The position numbers and the translations under genes were made by a program. A stretch of DNA of 64,000 nucleotides. It comes from CAVPDG01 sp963702535. GTDB taxonomy: Bacteria > Chloroflexota > Anaerolineae > Anaerolineales > UBA4823. Of the stretch, positions 55,648 through 64,000 are shown piece by piece. Every line of letters begins with the position of its first letter. The first letter of the stretch is position 1. The stretch covers positions 1-64,000 of the forward strand of contig CAVPDG010000007.1 of assembly GCA_963702535.1 (NCBI GenBank), written 5' to 3'. A model generated the notes under the pieces. That model did no database searches. It was given only the letters and a program-made list of their open reading frames with translations, and was not told the DNA's origin.

Positions 55648-55810
55648 CTGGTGCTCACCATAAGCCGGCGATATTCTAATCCAACCAGTCCATTTGTTTT
55701 GTCACGGCTGTGCTCATAGCCGTTACCAGGGAAATTTGCGTGTCCGATAGGTGTCTCCGGACTTCGAATTATAATTTTATCATTTCATACGTGGTTGAGT
55801 ACCCTGGCTG

Positions 55811-55820
55811 CCGCATCAAT
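55811..55820. repeat. Target-site duplication, left copy
   Basis: CCGCATCAAT, repeated directly at 57130-57139 on the other side of the insertion sequence. The next base (G) happens to match too. Confidence 0.8.
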
Positions 55821-57129
55821 GATGGCTTTCTCAAGAAAGGGAATTACTTGCAATCAGCAAGGCGAAAGCTTCCTGAAGATGTCCGGCAAACCACCTTCGG
55901 GCATGAGCGGCATTCGTGAAACCGGCCATCTTGAGCAAGCCCAGAACCAGATTATGTACGATCGCAAGAATCCGTCCTGCCGCACCTTTGGTCATGCGAG
56001 TCGCATCTTCATGGAAAGTGACATCCCGCCGATAATGCAAGCCTGTTTCGATCAACGAATGTTTTCGTCTCACCGCAAGCACTTTTTCAGGCGAAGCTTT
56101 CTCCCTGGTGAGGCTGGTAATGCCGAACTCCACTTCACAACTGGTTTTGTAGACCTTCCCTGGCGTATCCAGGTGAACTTGCGCTCCAGGCGATACACTT
56201 GTCCTATCCCAGGCCAACCGAGATAGTCATTGAGCATGGCGCTCGTTTGGAGGGTGCGTTTTTCGATCCGTCCGTGTCCGCAGTTGACCTTTTCGGTGCC
56301 TTGAAAGTCGGTTGCGATCTTACCAAATCCAGGTTTGGGCTGGTCGGGGGCAAACAGGCGCTGAATATCTTCATACAGGCGTTCCTGGTTCTCCTTGACC
56401 GGCCACAGATAGTCGCCGCCTCGCTCAACAATGTGCGCCGAAATGGCTCGCTGCGTATGCATGGCATCGCCCGTGACGATTTTTCCCGCTATCGACACGT
56501 GCCCCAATGCTTTCGGCGCTGCAACAATCTCGTTTTCCTTGATATCTACCACCTCCTGAGCTATCACGTGTTGGCTTTGTCCATCGTACACGCTCAAAAC
56601 ATGGTCGCCGCGTTCTTGATCAGCAACCCGTGTACCCCGCAACGTTTTGCCATCCATTGCCAGTGTTTCTCCGGTTTCATCAGCTTGCGGTTGGTGATAC
56701 TCCTGCATCAGTTGCTCAAATTCGGCTTCGCTAATAATATCCTGGAACATCCGCCGGTAGGTGTTATGATGCGGCATCCAGCTACGGCGCAACTTCAACA
56801 ACTTGGCCAATTCTTCCGCATGATTCTTGGCCCAATCGGCAATCGCTACGGGTGTGTCCTGGTTGCACAGCTTTGCCAGAAAGATCAACACCATCAATGT
56901 CACCAGACTGTAACGTTTCCCTTTAGCCTTGCGCGGATCGCTAATCCGCTGAAAACGGTCATACAAGCTGCCAAGCGAATATACAATCCCTGTCTCACTG
57001 ATCTCTTGCCAAAACTCAAGCGTGCTATACTCCATAAGATCCTCTCGGTGATTCGGCTGTTTAGACGCAACCAATTTTACCGAAGAGGATCATTTTGTCT
57101 ACCTGTCAAGGTTTCTTGAGAAAGCCATT
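55821..57129 (-). mobile_element. ISAs1-family insertion sequence, 1.3 kb
   Basis: Terminal inverted repeats ATGGCTTTCTCAAGAAA (55822-55838) and its exact complement (57112-57128), an outermost mismatched base on each side, and a 10-bp direct duplication of target. It encodes one transposase on the minus strand. It landed beside the 3' end of the membrane-protein gene at 57157 without visibly breaking a gene. Confidence 0.9.
55831..57035 (-). CDS. ISAs1-family DDE transposase (one frameshift)
   Basis: ATG 57035 (MEYSTLEFWQ) begins the DDE_Tnp_1-associated N-terminal domain (ISDPRKAKGKRYSLVTLMVL). The first Asp is in LAMDGKTLRG, the second in GKIVTGDAMHTQ. The frame breaks near 56165, after WIRQG, and the last part KVYKTSCEVEFGITSL...HSLIETGLHYRRDVTFHEDATRM holds the catalytic Glu of the Y-x(2)-R-x(3)-F-x-ED segment. 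As read, the enzyme is inactive unless the break is an error. The left inverted repeat overlaps the stop region. Confidence 0.88.
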
Positions 57130-57139
57130 CCGCATCAAT
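57130..57139. repeat. Target-site duplication, right copy
   Basis: CCGCATCAAT, direct copy of 55811-55820. Confidence 0.8.
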
Positions 57140-57156
57140 GCCAGCCCTCAAAACCG

Positions 57157-59172
57157 CTACTCACTGCATAAGATCGAAACGACCGTCTCATAGGCATAAC
57201 CGGCGGGAGCATCCGGCTTCTTCTCGAGCTGGGCGCAGATGAAATCCTGGACGGTGAGGTCAGCCTTGAGCGCCTCAGCAAGCTGGCGGGCTTTCTCAAC
57301 CTGACCGGCGCTGGCGTAGCCTTCCAGGAAGGGCATCCATTCCGATACATCGGATGGCGCCAGCCCTTTTTGCTCCGCCTCAGCGCCCAGCCTGGCAATG
57401 CCTGCCCAATCGCCGACCTGGCGGGCGAACCCCGCTTTTTGGTAATAGTAGCACCAGGTGTGCTGCGGCTCGCTGCCGAAGATCGCCTGTGGCGGGGTGG
57501 TAAAAGGTACGTCCGTCTTGATCAGGTCCGTCCTGGAGTATGGCGCGAACGCCTGCACCAGCGGGTCTTCGGAGCTGGAAAGTTCGTATTGCTGCCTGTC
57601 GATCACGTGCAGGCAGGCGGCGCTATCCGGCATGCTCAGCACCAGCGGGCGGGCAAAATTGCGGTTGATCCAGATCTCGCGGTGCGTCTTGGGCTTGCGG
57701 ATGCCGCCTCGCAGATAGGGCAAGAAGGAGCGGTCCAGGATCTCCCCACTGAGGGTGGGGAACTCGGAATCGGGGTAATAGATCAGGTTCGCCGGCGCCC
57801 ACGCCTGGTAGCCTTCGGCAAAATCGAGCAAGGAGGGTGGCTTCAAGAAGAGCAGCGTGGCTTTCTCCAGGCTCGGGGCGCGCCAGCTCAGCTGCCACCA
57901 CACTTGTTTCTGGATGGTCCAGTCGTGCGCGCTTCATCAATGCCGCGTTGTAGTGCGCCAGCACCCCCATGCCGACCAGGATGGCGATCGCCCACGGGCG
58001 TAGCCGCGGTTTGATTGCCAGGAAAACCAGTCCGCCCAGCAGCAGGCTGGCGCCGATCATCGCCGGGAGGGTATAGCGGGCATCGCGCGCCTGGAAGACC
58101 ACGTTGCGGTTGGAGAAGAGCACCGGGAGCAAGCCAAAGACAACGGATAGCGCTCCGATCCAGACCCAGCTCAGGCTTACCCGGCGCTCCTCAGCGTTGG
58201 CTTGGGCTGTAGGTTTGCCGTAGCGGAAATACAGCCAGGGAGCCGCGCCCGCCAGCAAAGCGATGACCAGACCCGCCAGGAGCTGCTGGTAGCTGGGGTA
58301 GTACCAGTCGCGGTACAGCGGCACCACCCACGCCATGAATGCGCTCTCGATGAAGTCTCGCCCCATCTCGAGCGCCAGGCGGAGTAGCATACCGGCTTTA
58401 TCGCTGGAGTAGGCAAGCAGCAGCCGGTCCACGTCGGTGGTGGGACGGGTGCTGTTGAAGAAGAAAAAGCGCCAGATGATAAATAATCCGCTCAGCAGGA
58501 CGAACGGCGCCCACCAGAGCAGCAAGCGCAGCAGGGCTCGCTTGGGCGGGAGCTTCTCCCGGTTTTCCAGGGCGACCCAAAGCAGCATCAGGCGCAGCGC
58601 TTCGAGCCCCACGGCGTACTCCACCAGAAGCTGGTAGAGGAACATCAGCGTCAGGGAGGCGGCGTAGAGCAAGAGGATGACCGGCAGGCTCTTCAGCCGC
58701 GCGGCGTAGACCATCAGCCCGATGGAGAGGGTTGCCAGCAGCATGACCGTCAGCGAGACCTGGAAGGTGAGCGCCTGGGTCTGCTCCAGGAAGCCGGGAT
58801 ACACGGCGTAAAGCAGGGTCGCTGCGGTGGTCATTAACGTATGCTGGGGCCAGAGCATGCGCAGCAGCCAGAAGAGCGAAAAAACCATCAGCAGGCGCAA
58901 GAGCAGGGCGTAGAGGTGCCAGTGCAGCGGGCTCTCGCCAAGCAGGGGGTAGATCAGGGAGAACAGGTAGCCGATCGCCGGGCGGTCCTCGGCGAACATG
59001 GGGATGAAGTCTGCGCGCCCCGGGCGACGCCCGACCAGACGACGTACAGGTCTTCGAGGTAAAACCCGAGCTGGTGGATAAACGGTAGGTAAGCCAGCAG
59101 GGTGACGAACCCGACCAGCAGCGCAGAAAGCATGCCTTCATGCCGTGCGGGCTGCTCCAACCAACGTTTCAT
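57157..59172 (-). CDS. Large multi-pass membrane protein, possible glycosyltransferase (two frameshifts)
   Basis: About 670 residues from ATG 59172 (MKRWLEQPARHEG). First helix LSALLVGFVTLLAYLPFI, then YLEDLYVVWSG, a break near 59022, MFAEDRPAIGYLFSLIYPLLG and about ten further helices, a break near 57928 and a soluble C-terminal region with a TPR-like stretch (GYASAGQVEKARQLAEALKA). The D-x-D/E-x-RP loop after the first helix and the overall plan recall GT-C fold mannosyl-type transferases acting on lipid-linked sugars, but the signature is weak. Membrane located. Confidence 0.6.
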
Positions 59173-59302
59173 AGAGATTAAATTTATCCTATCTGACGGG
59201 ATTTTATCCCTGGAAACCCAGGTTGAGGGAATCGCCGCGGACCCCAAAATCCGGGAATCATCACGGTAAATCCCAATCAGCTAAAACCCAAAGCGGGGCG
59301 GT

Positions 59303-60574
59303 TCAAACCATAGCGAAGGATGCGTAGGTTGCGTATAGATAAGACGGTTTGCTGGGGAACAACGCCTCGATCAGATTGAGCAATTGCGGCTTGACAATGA
59401 TGTCAGGCCAGGCATCCATCAGCTCGTCCAGTGTCCGGTGAGCCAACAGCAGGCGAACGAACGCCTCCGGCGGGATGCACAGTTCGCCGCCATCAGCACC
59501 CATCGAGGAGTCCACGAACCCCAGCGGTTCCACGCTCACCAACCTTCCCGCTAGAAAAGACAGCCGGTATGCCTGGCGGAACAGGTTGAGGGTGAGCTCT
59601 TGGGTCAGCCCGGAAAAGCCCGCTTCGAAAGCTCGTTTCTCGAATACGGGCGCCAGTTTCATCAGGAATTTTGGCAGATCGTGGAAATGGAACAGCCATT
59701 GTCCCACCAGGGTAGCATGGCTGCCGAGGCTGCGCGCCATGCGCGCCAGCGCAGACTCGTTCGGCCAAAACACCTGGATATCTCCGGTTGTGCGCAATTT
59801 GAGATGCTGCAGGATGGGCAGCGCTGCCTGGGCATCGAGCGTGGCGCTCTCTACCACGCTGAAACCGGGGATATCGGGGTGGGCGCAAGCCCCAAAATAG
59901 CCGCACGCCTCCCCGTTGTGGGCATTGATCACCAGTTCTACCGGGAAGCGCGCCTGTTCCAGCAGGTAGCGCCAGTGTTCGGGTGTGCGGGTAAGCGTTA
60001 GAGCGTAAGGCTGCATAGCCTGCCGGTACAGGTCCGTTAGCAGTTGGCAATCCGCAGCCGTCGCATTGCGGAACGAGTAAGCGCTGCCATTGGGTGGTTG
60101 GGCGTCCGGGATACGGCTGCTGGGCAGCGATTCATAACAATTGCCTTCGATGGCGTAGGCATACCCGTATTGCCGGTAGTAGTAGGGGATGCCCCAGATA
60201 AAGCTCAAATCATAGCCGCCTTCCTGCACGGCTTGCATGAACCTCCGGACCAGGATTTTAATCAGCCCCTGGCGGCGGTAATCGGGGTGCGAGAGCACCT
60301 GCTCCATCTGGGCGGCGCGCAGGGGCACGCCTTCGAAGCCCATCTCCCAGGGGATCAGGCAGGTGGTGGCGACGATCTGACCGGTTGTTGCCTCTTCGAT
60401 CAGCCAGAAGTTCTCGTAGCTCCCTCCGGGATAATTGCGCAACAGGATGCCGGTATTCAACCCTTCATTAGGGTTGTTGTAGGTTGTATTGAATGCGACG
60501 TACTTTTGGATATCCGTCTCATCCCGCACCGTGCGTAGCAGTAAATCTTTTTCCAGCATCGTCACAGAACTCAT
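59303..60574 (-). CDS. Eis-like GNAT acetyltransferase
   Basis: 423 residues, the full length of Eis-type enzymes with two tandem GNAT folds and a C-terminal sterol-carrier-like domain. The acetyl-CoA site is QVLSHPDYRRQGLIKILVRR (Q/R-x-x-G-x-G/A style), preceded by LIPWEMGFEGVPLRAAQM. YGYAYAIEG fits the substrate loop. The C-terminal LSFLAGRLVSVEPLGFVD and the end SYLYATYASFAMV resemble the terminal carboxylate region used in Eis. GGGGAGG before ATG 60574. Acetylates an amine; target unknown. Confidence 0.8.
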   Translation of the reverse strand: MSSVTMLEKDLLLRTVRDETDIQKYVAFNTTYNNPNEGLNTGILLRNYPGGSYENFWLIEEATTGQIVATTCLIPWEMGFEGVPLRAAQMEQVLSHPDYRRQGLIKILVRRFMQAVQEGGYDLSFIWGIPYYYRQYGYAYAIEGNCYESLPSSRIPDAQPPNGSAYSFRNATAADCQLLTDLYRQAMQPYALTLTRTPEHWRYLLEQARFPVELVINAHNGEACGYFGACAHPDIPGFSVVESATLDAQAALPILQHLKLRTTGDIQVFWPNESALARMARSLGSHATLVGQWLFHFHDLPKFLMKLAPVFEKRAFEAGFSGLTQELTLNLFRQAYRLSFLAGRLVSVEPLGFVDSSMGADGGELCIPPEAFVRLLLAHRTLDELMDAWPDIIVKPQLLNLIEALFPSKPSYLYATYASFAMV

Positions 60575-60645
60575 CCCAGCACCTCCCCAGGAAGATCAGA
60601 AGGATCAGTCATATTTTTGAACTTGTCCGAAAATTCGTGGGGTTC

Positions 60646-60690
60646 CGATTTTGAGGTGTGTGCAGCGAAGCCGCACACACCTCAAAATCG
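60646..60690. repeat. 18-bp perfect hairpin, same family as 51221-51271
   Basis: CGATTTTGAGGTGTGTGC (60646-60663) pairs exactly with 60673-60690. With the flanking GC included, the loop region GCAGCGAAGCCGC parallels GCGGCGGAGCCGG at 51240. Located between the acetyltransferase and the Gfo/Idh gene; could act as terminator for the latter (minus strand), whose stop is at 60718. Confidence 0.75.
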
Positions 60691-60717
60691 TTTCTCCCAT
60701 CCGTTTTTGGTAGATAC

Positions 60718-61779
60718 TTAGAGCGTATCCAGGTCTACCAGAGGCAGGCTCACAAGGCGATGTTCCGCGCTGGAGATGACTGCCGCCCAGCATGCCTCAG
60801 CCACGCGGATGGCGTCGATCGCTTTGCACAGTACCTTCCCCTCGCTTTTGCCCAATACCCAGTCCACAAATTCGCACACCTCCACATCCCAGGGTTCGGT
60901 GATCCCGGCGGTGTTATTCGGCATCCAGTTGGGGTACACGATTTCATTATCCTGGTTGGTCGGATCGTTATATTGGGGTATGCTATCCAGGATCAGGCGG
61001 TTGTTGCGCATGGTGCCTTTGGTGCCATACACCTCGATATTGAAGTTGAAAGATGCGACTGGCTTGAGAACCAGCGACATTACCTTGCCGATCTGCCCGC
61101 TACGGAAACGATATAGAGCAACCGTCTCGGCTTCTGTCTCGCAGGTTGGGTAATTGAAATTGCTGACGAATGCGCAGCATTCCACGATCTCATCGTTCAT
61201 CAGGTAACGGATGGTATCTACGCAATGCCCGCCGCCGGCGTGGTAAAGCGAGGGATTGAACTCTTTTTTGCCGATCCAATCCCAGATGGGGAGCTCATCT
61301 GGCAGGTTATGGATGTAATCGGATTGGGCAAAATAGATCTGCCCCAGCTTGCCATCCTCTCTCAACCGTACGATCTCTTTACAAATCGGGTTGAAGCGGC
61401 GGTGATAACCCACGGCGCATTTCACCCCAGACCTGGTTAATGCCGCATAGGATGCCCGGGCTTCATCCGGGTTGGTGACGAAGGGTTTCTCGGCGAGGAT
61501 ATGCTTTCCGGCGTTGGCCGCGGCGATAGTAATCTCGCTGTGGAATTTATTGGGGGCGCAGATCGAGACGGATTGCACAGTCGGATCGGCCAGGAGATCA
61601 CGATAATCCGGGTAATATTTGCAATCCAGGCCGTTGGTCTGGATGAAATCCGAGGCTGATTTTTGATTTGGGTCGGCGACAGCCACAACCTGCGCTTTTC
61701 CGCTGCGGCGGTACCCGCGCAGATGATGCCCGGCAATCCAGCCCGCCCCGATGATGCCAACACGAAGTCTGTCTTCCAT
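60718..61779 (-). CDS. Gfo/Idh/MocA-family oxidoreductase, paralogue 2
   Basis: 353 residues. GIIGAGWIAGHHLRGYRRSG is the nucleotide fold, ILAEKPFVTN holds the catalytic Lys, and HAGGGHCVDTIRYLM the Asp/His helix. AGGAGG before ATG 61779. Co-directional with the DegT-type aminotransferase 58 bp upstream. Such pairs oxidise a sugar or cyclitol hydroxyl to a ketone that is then aminated, or the reverse. Distinct from paralogue 1 in length and sequence. Confidence 0.9.
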   Translation of the reverse strand: MEDRLRVGIIGAGWIAGHHLRGYRRSGKAQVVAVADPNQKSASDFIQTNGLDCKYYPDYRDLLADPTVQSVSICAPNKFHSEITIAAANAGKHILAEKPFVTNPDEARASYAALTRSGVKCAVGYHRRFNPICKEIVRLREDGKLGQIYFAQSDYIHNLPDELPIWDWIGKKEFNPSLYHAGGGHCVDTIRYLMNDEIVECCAFVSNFNYPTCETEAETVALYRFRSGQIGKVMSLVLKPVASFNFNIEVYGTKGTMRNNRLILDSIPQYNDPTNQDNEIVYPNWMPNNTAGITEPWDVEVCEFVDWVLGKSEGKVLCKAIDAIRVAEACWAAVISSAEHRLVSLPLVDLDTL

Positions 61780-61836
61780 CTACGGCCTCCTGAAATTTGG
61801 AAAAACTCCCTTGGATCGGTAAATTTCTAGCCGGGC

Positions 61837-63168
61837 TCAATGACTCAGATCGTGATAAATGAATTTGCGTGGGCCGGCGTGCGATAACTTGTACGGTGTG
61901 CGACCGCGCAGATCTTCCATCATCATGAACATGGTGTGCTCATCGAGGTGTTCCCAGCCTCTTTCATCGAAATAGTGTATCACTTCGATCGGCTCGGATG
62001 GGCCGAGCTGTTTGATCGTATCGAGGATTTTCTTATCCAGGTCCGTATATGACAGGGGTTGGACTTCCCCGCTTTCCACAAGTTGGATCGCTTCCTTTAT
62101 GGTTGCTGCAACTTTGCGCGCCTTATCCGGCCAGATCATGTTATTGGTGTGCACGATGCGCGGGATTACATCCTCTGCCACCGGGCACAGGCCAACCGGG
62201 TAGTCCGTTATGCCGGAATAGATGCGGAACAAGTCGTATAGATAAGCAGGCACCTGCAGGAAACCGGTGCCGAAGGGTGCTTTTACCTGGCGGAGTGCAG
62301 CTTTAAAAGAATTGATCTCGATGCCCTTTCGTTCGCCATGGAAGAGGCAGCTCCAGAAATATGGCGCAATCACGTTGCCGGAGATCGGGAGGCGTGGATC
62401 GAGCCAGGCACAACCCGAAATAGCTTCATCCAAGATATCTGCAGAGGTTCGATATTCTTCCAGGTAGCCGGGGAGTTTCTTGAGCTGTGGCACGGCTACG
62501 GCTGCCGCAAATTCCGTCATGCGGTAGTTCGAGCTGAGAACTTCAGGGCTTTCGCCGAAGATGATACGGCGGTTGAGCTCGAAGAACAGCTTGTCGTCAT
62601 TCATGATTGCCACGCCGCCCTCGCCGGTGGCGAGCTGCTTTACCCATGTTGAAGGAGAAATGTGCCGATATGCCCCCAGGTGCCTAACTTTCTTGCCTTT
62701 GTACTCGCCCAGGCAGGTGTGGGCGCAGTCTTCCAGCAGGTAAATACCGTGCCGGTCGCAGATCGCTCGCAGTTTATCCACCTCGGCGGCGTAGCCCCAT
62801 AGATGTGTGACCCAAATTGCCCTGGTGCGGGGGGTGATGAGTGCCTCGACCTTATTGGCGTCCATCAGGAAATTGTCCGGGCGGACGTCCGCCCATACCG
62901 GAGTCAGGCGGGTGTGCATGCATGCGATGCCGTGGAACTGCACCACCGGATCGCAGATGATCTCGTCGCCATCTTTCGCTCCGATGGCGCCCGGAATGGC
63001 TTGCATGAGCAGCATGGCGGTGGCAGCGGTGATGGCGTACTTTGCACCATGGGCTGCGGCAAAGTCCTGGCGTAACTGGTCCATGAAACCCCCAGCATGA
63101 TCGGCAAAGTCATTGCTTTCAATGACTTTCGTGAGATTTCTGATCTCTTCAAGCCCATATTTTTCCAT
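61837..63168 (-). CDS. DegT/DnrJ/EryC1-family aminotransferase
   Basis: 443 residues from ATG 63168, which follows AGGAGG. AHGAKYAITAATAMLLMQAI is the cofactor phosphate loop, LLEDCAHTCLGEYKGKK has the pyridine-N Asp, and STWVKQLATGEGGV the PLP lysine. The C-terminus is longer than usual by about 50 residues. The family aminates keto-sugars and keto-cyclitols. With the Gfo/Idh partner, it suggests synthesis or breakdown of an amino sugar or aminocyclitol. A promoter (63289-63317) lies upstream. Confidence 0.87.
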   Translation of the reverse strand: MEKYGLEEIRNLTKVIESNDFADHAGGFMDQLRQDFAAAHGAKYAITAATAMLLMQAIPGAIGAKDGDEIICDPVVQFHGIACMHTRLTPVWADVRPDNFLMDANKVEALITPRTRAIWVTHLWGYAAEVDKLRAICDRHGIYLLEDCAHTCLGEYKGKKVRHLGAYRHISPSTWVKQLATGEGGVAIMNDDKLFFELNRRIIFGESPEVLSSNYRMTEFAAAVAVPQLKKLPGYLEEYRTSADILDEAISGCAWLDPRLPISGNVIAPYFWSCLFHGERKGIEINSFKAALRQVKAPFGTGFLQVPAYLYDLFRIYSGITDYPVGLCPVAEDVIPRIVHTNNMIWPDKARKVAATIKEAIQLVESGEVQPLSYTDLDKKILDTIKQLGPSEPIEVIHYFDERGWEHLDEHTMFMMMEDLRGRTPYKLSHAGPRKFIYHDLSH

Positions 63169-63228
63169 CGCAGACCTCCTGAATAATTTGGCCCATTGGG
63201 ATTTACCTTGATGATTTCCGGATTTGGG

Positions 63229-63254
63229 GGTGTGTGCAGCGAAGCCCTCACACC
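63229..63254. repeat. Decayed third member of the hairpin family
   Basis: GGTGTG at 63229-63234 pairs with CACACC at 63249-63254. GTGTGTGCAGCGAAGCC is identical over 17 bases to the copy in 60657-60672, but the outer stem has decayed. Confidence 0.6.
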
Positions 63255-63288
63255 AACAAGACACTCTTTTCCTGGACTCTCGTTGTTT

Positions 63289-63317
63289 ATTATAGGTAAT
63301 TGGCAAAGAATTGTCGT
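63289..63317 (-). promoter_or_regulatory. Promoter of the DegT-type gene
   Basis: Minus strand ACGACA (63312-63317), 17-bp spacer, TATAAT (63289-63294). It sits in an AT-rich divergent gap; a plus-strand TATAAT at 63384-63389 probably serves the AraC-type gene. Confidence 0.6.
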
Positions 63318-63456
63318 TAAAGTAAAGAGCATCAATCTCGTGTAGTTTGTTAAATATTCGGACATTTCGGATTTCTGGCAGGATATAATGGTCAAAATAC
63401 TGAGAAAAGGGATCAGGCTTTACAGAGCAGCAGCCTGTGAAGTCCAACCGGACAAG

Positions 63457-64000
63457 ATGAACAGCGAAGATGAACTCCTCTCCAAGTTGATATCGGCGTC
63501 TATTCTGCCTCCGCCAGCCTCAACAGCAAGCATCCACGTATCCCAGCCCGGATTCCAATTCAAATATCATTCCTATAACAATGAAGTGGAAATTGTGCGG
63601 GTACTGCATGGGACGAGTTTTGTGGGTATCAATAACCAATTTATCCGCATCCAGAAAAACGAATGCCTGATCATTTTTCCCGGGGTCACGCATAACTACT
63701 TTCTCAGGGAAAATGAAAGCTGCAGGATGATCGACCTGGTATTTACACCCGGTGATCTCTCGAGTTTTCACCCAGGCGAGCTGAAAAATCACCTGCCATT
63801 TCTACATGAGCTGCTGAACCCGAGGATTGAATTTACGCGGTTTGTGGATGATGGTGGTGTCAGGATAGTTCTGGAGCATATCCTTGCCCAGTATGATCAC
63901 CCTATCCAGCAATCCCGCATGCTCCTGAAAACACATTATCTGGAGCTTTACATCATCCTCTCAAAAGTCGTGGCGGAATCGCTCAGTGAGGCTGGTAGAG
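63457..64000 (+). CDS. AraC-family regulator, N-terminal part (runs off the window)
   Basis: ATG at 63457 (MNSEDELLSKLISASILPPP) opens a frame to the end of the window, 181 codons. The segment is an AraC-type sensing cupin: FQFKYHSYNNEVEIVRVLHG, IQKNECLIIFPGVTHNYF and CRMIDLVFTPGD. The helix-turn-helix half should follow beyond the edge. Divergent from the DegT/Gfo-Idh genes, which it may regulate in response to a sugar. Confidence 0.75.
   Translation, partial: MNSEDELLSKLISASILPPPASTASIHVSQPGFQFKYHSYNNEVEIVRVLHGTSFVGINNQFIRIQKNECLIIFPGVTHNYFLRENESCRMIDLVFTPGDLSSFHPGELKNHLPFLHELLNPRIEFTRFVDDGGVRIVLEHILAQYDHPIQQSRMLLKTHYLELYIILSKVVAESLSEAGR

Overview
The window (about 60% GC over most of its length) looks like a chromosomal fragment of an anaerobic, sugar-degrading bacterium, most likely Chloroflexota of the Anaerolineae type. 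The reasons are indirect: solute-binding lipoproteins with Val/Thr/Pro-rich linkers after the lipobox, a large set of UroD-like, DUF4432 and L-fucose-isomerase-like paralogues, and no ribosomal or other marker gene to settle it. About twenty genes are split by single-base frame breaks, often at G/C runs. This looks more like residual indel error in a draft assembly than mass pseudogenisation, so broken genes are annotated over their full extent.

1-19310 (all minus strand): one long carbohydrate locus. From the DeoR regulator at 19310 downwards it encodes a SIS-domain phosphosugar protein, a zinc alcohol dehydrogenase, a class III aminotransferase, a class I (FbaB/LsrF-type) aldolase, an amidohydrolase, a CUT1-type sugar ABC importer, an FGGY kinase, an AraA-like isomerase, three UroD-family proteins, a DUF4432 mutarotase-like protein and an HpsN-like HisD-family dehydrogenase. 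19311-19998 holds a strong minus-strand promoter, a relic of a surface protein and a near-consensus plus-strand promoter with a palindromic operator.

19999-30190 (plus): GntR regulator, a branched-chain-amino-acid-type ABC importer (binding protein, two ATPases, two permeases), an APH-fold kinase, and three dehydrogenases: saccharopine-dehydrogenase-like, ornithine-cyclodeaminase family and octopine/nopaline dehydrogenase family. The set suggests uptake and catabolism of an opine-like or N-substituted amino acid. 30252-31833 (minus): a multi-pass membrane protein and a DoxX-family protein. 32078-34569 (plus): a compact operon of isochorismatase-like hydrolase, thioredoxin-reductase-like flavoprotein and RlmN-like radical SAM enzyme, followed by a lipoprotein.

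35724-51187: a second carbohydrate locus that repeats the logic of the first. It has three L-fucose-isomerase-like proteins, two DeoR regulators, UroD, a non-pyrrolysine MttB-family methyltransferase homologue, DUF4432, FGGY kinase, a nucleotidyltransferase, a phosphoesterase, an APC permease and a second FbaB-type aldolase. The repeated pairing of UroD/MttB-type proteins (families that include methyltransferases) with sugar mutarotase, isomerase, kinase and aldolase genes is the best candidate here for an undescribed pathway.

51188-57129 is a lower-GC accessory stretch: an EcsC/TerB/zinc-ribbon protein between inverted repeats, a Gfo/Idh oxidoreductase, a zinc-ribbon-TPR-SecD-like protein and an ISAs1-family insertion sequence with terminal repeats and a target duplication. 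57157-63168 (minus) holds a multi-pass membrane protein, an Eis-like acetyltransferase, a Gfo/Idh oxidoreductase and a DegT-family aminotransferase, and an AraC-type regulator runs off the right edge. I saw no rRNA, tRNA or CRISPR array.
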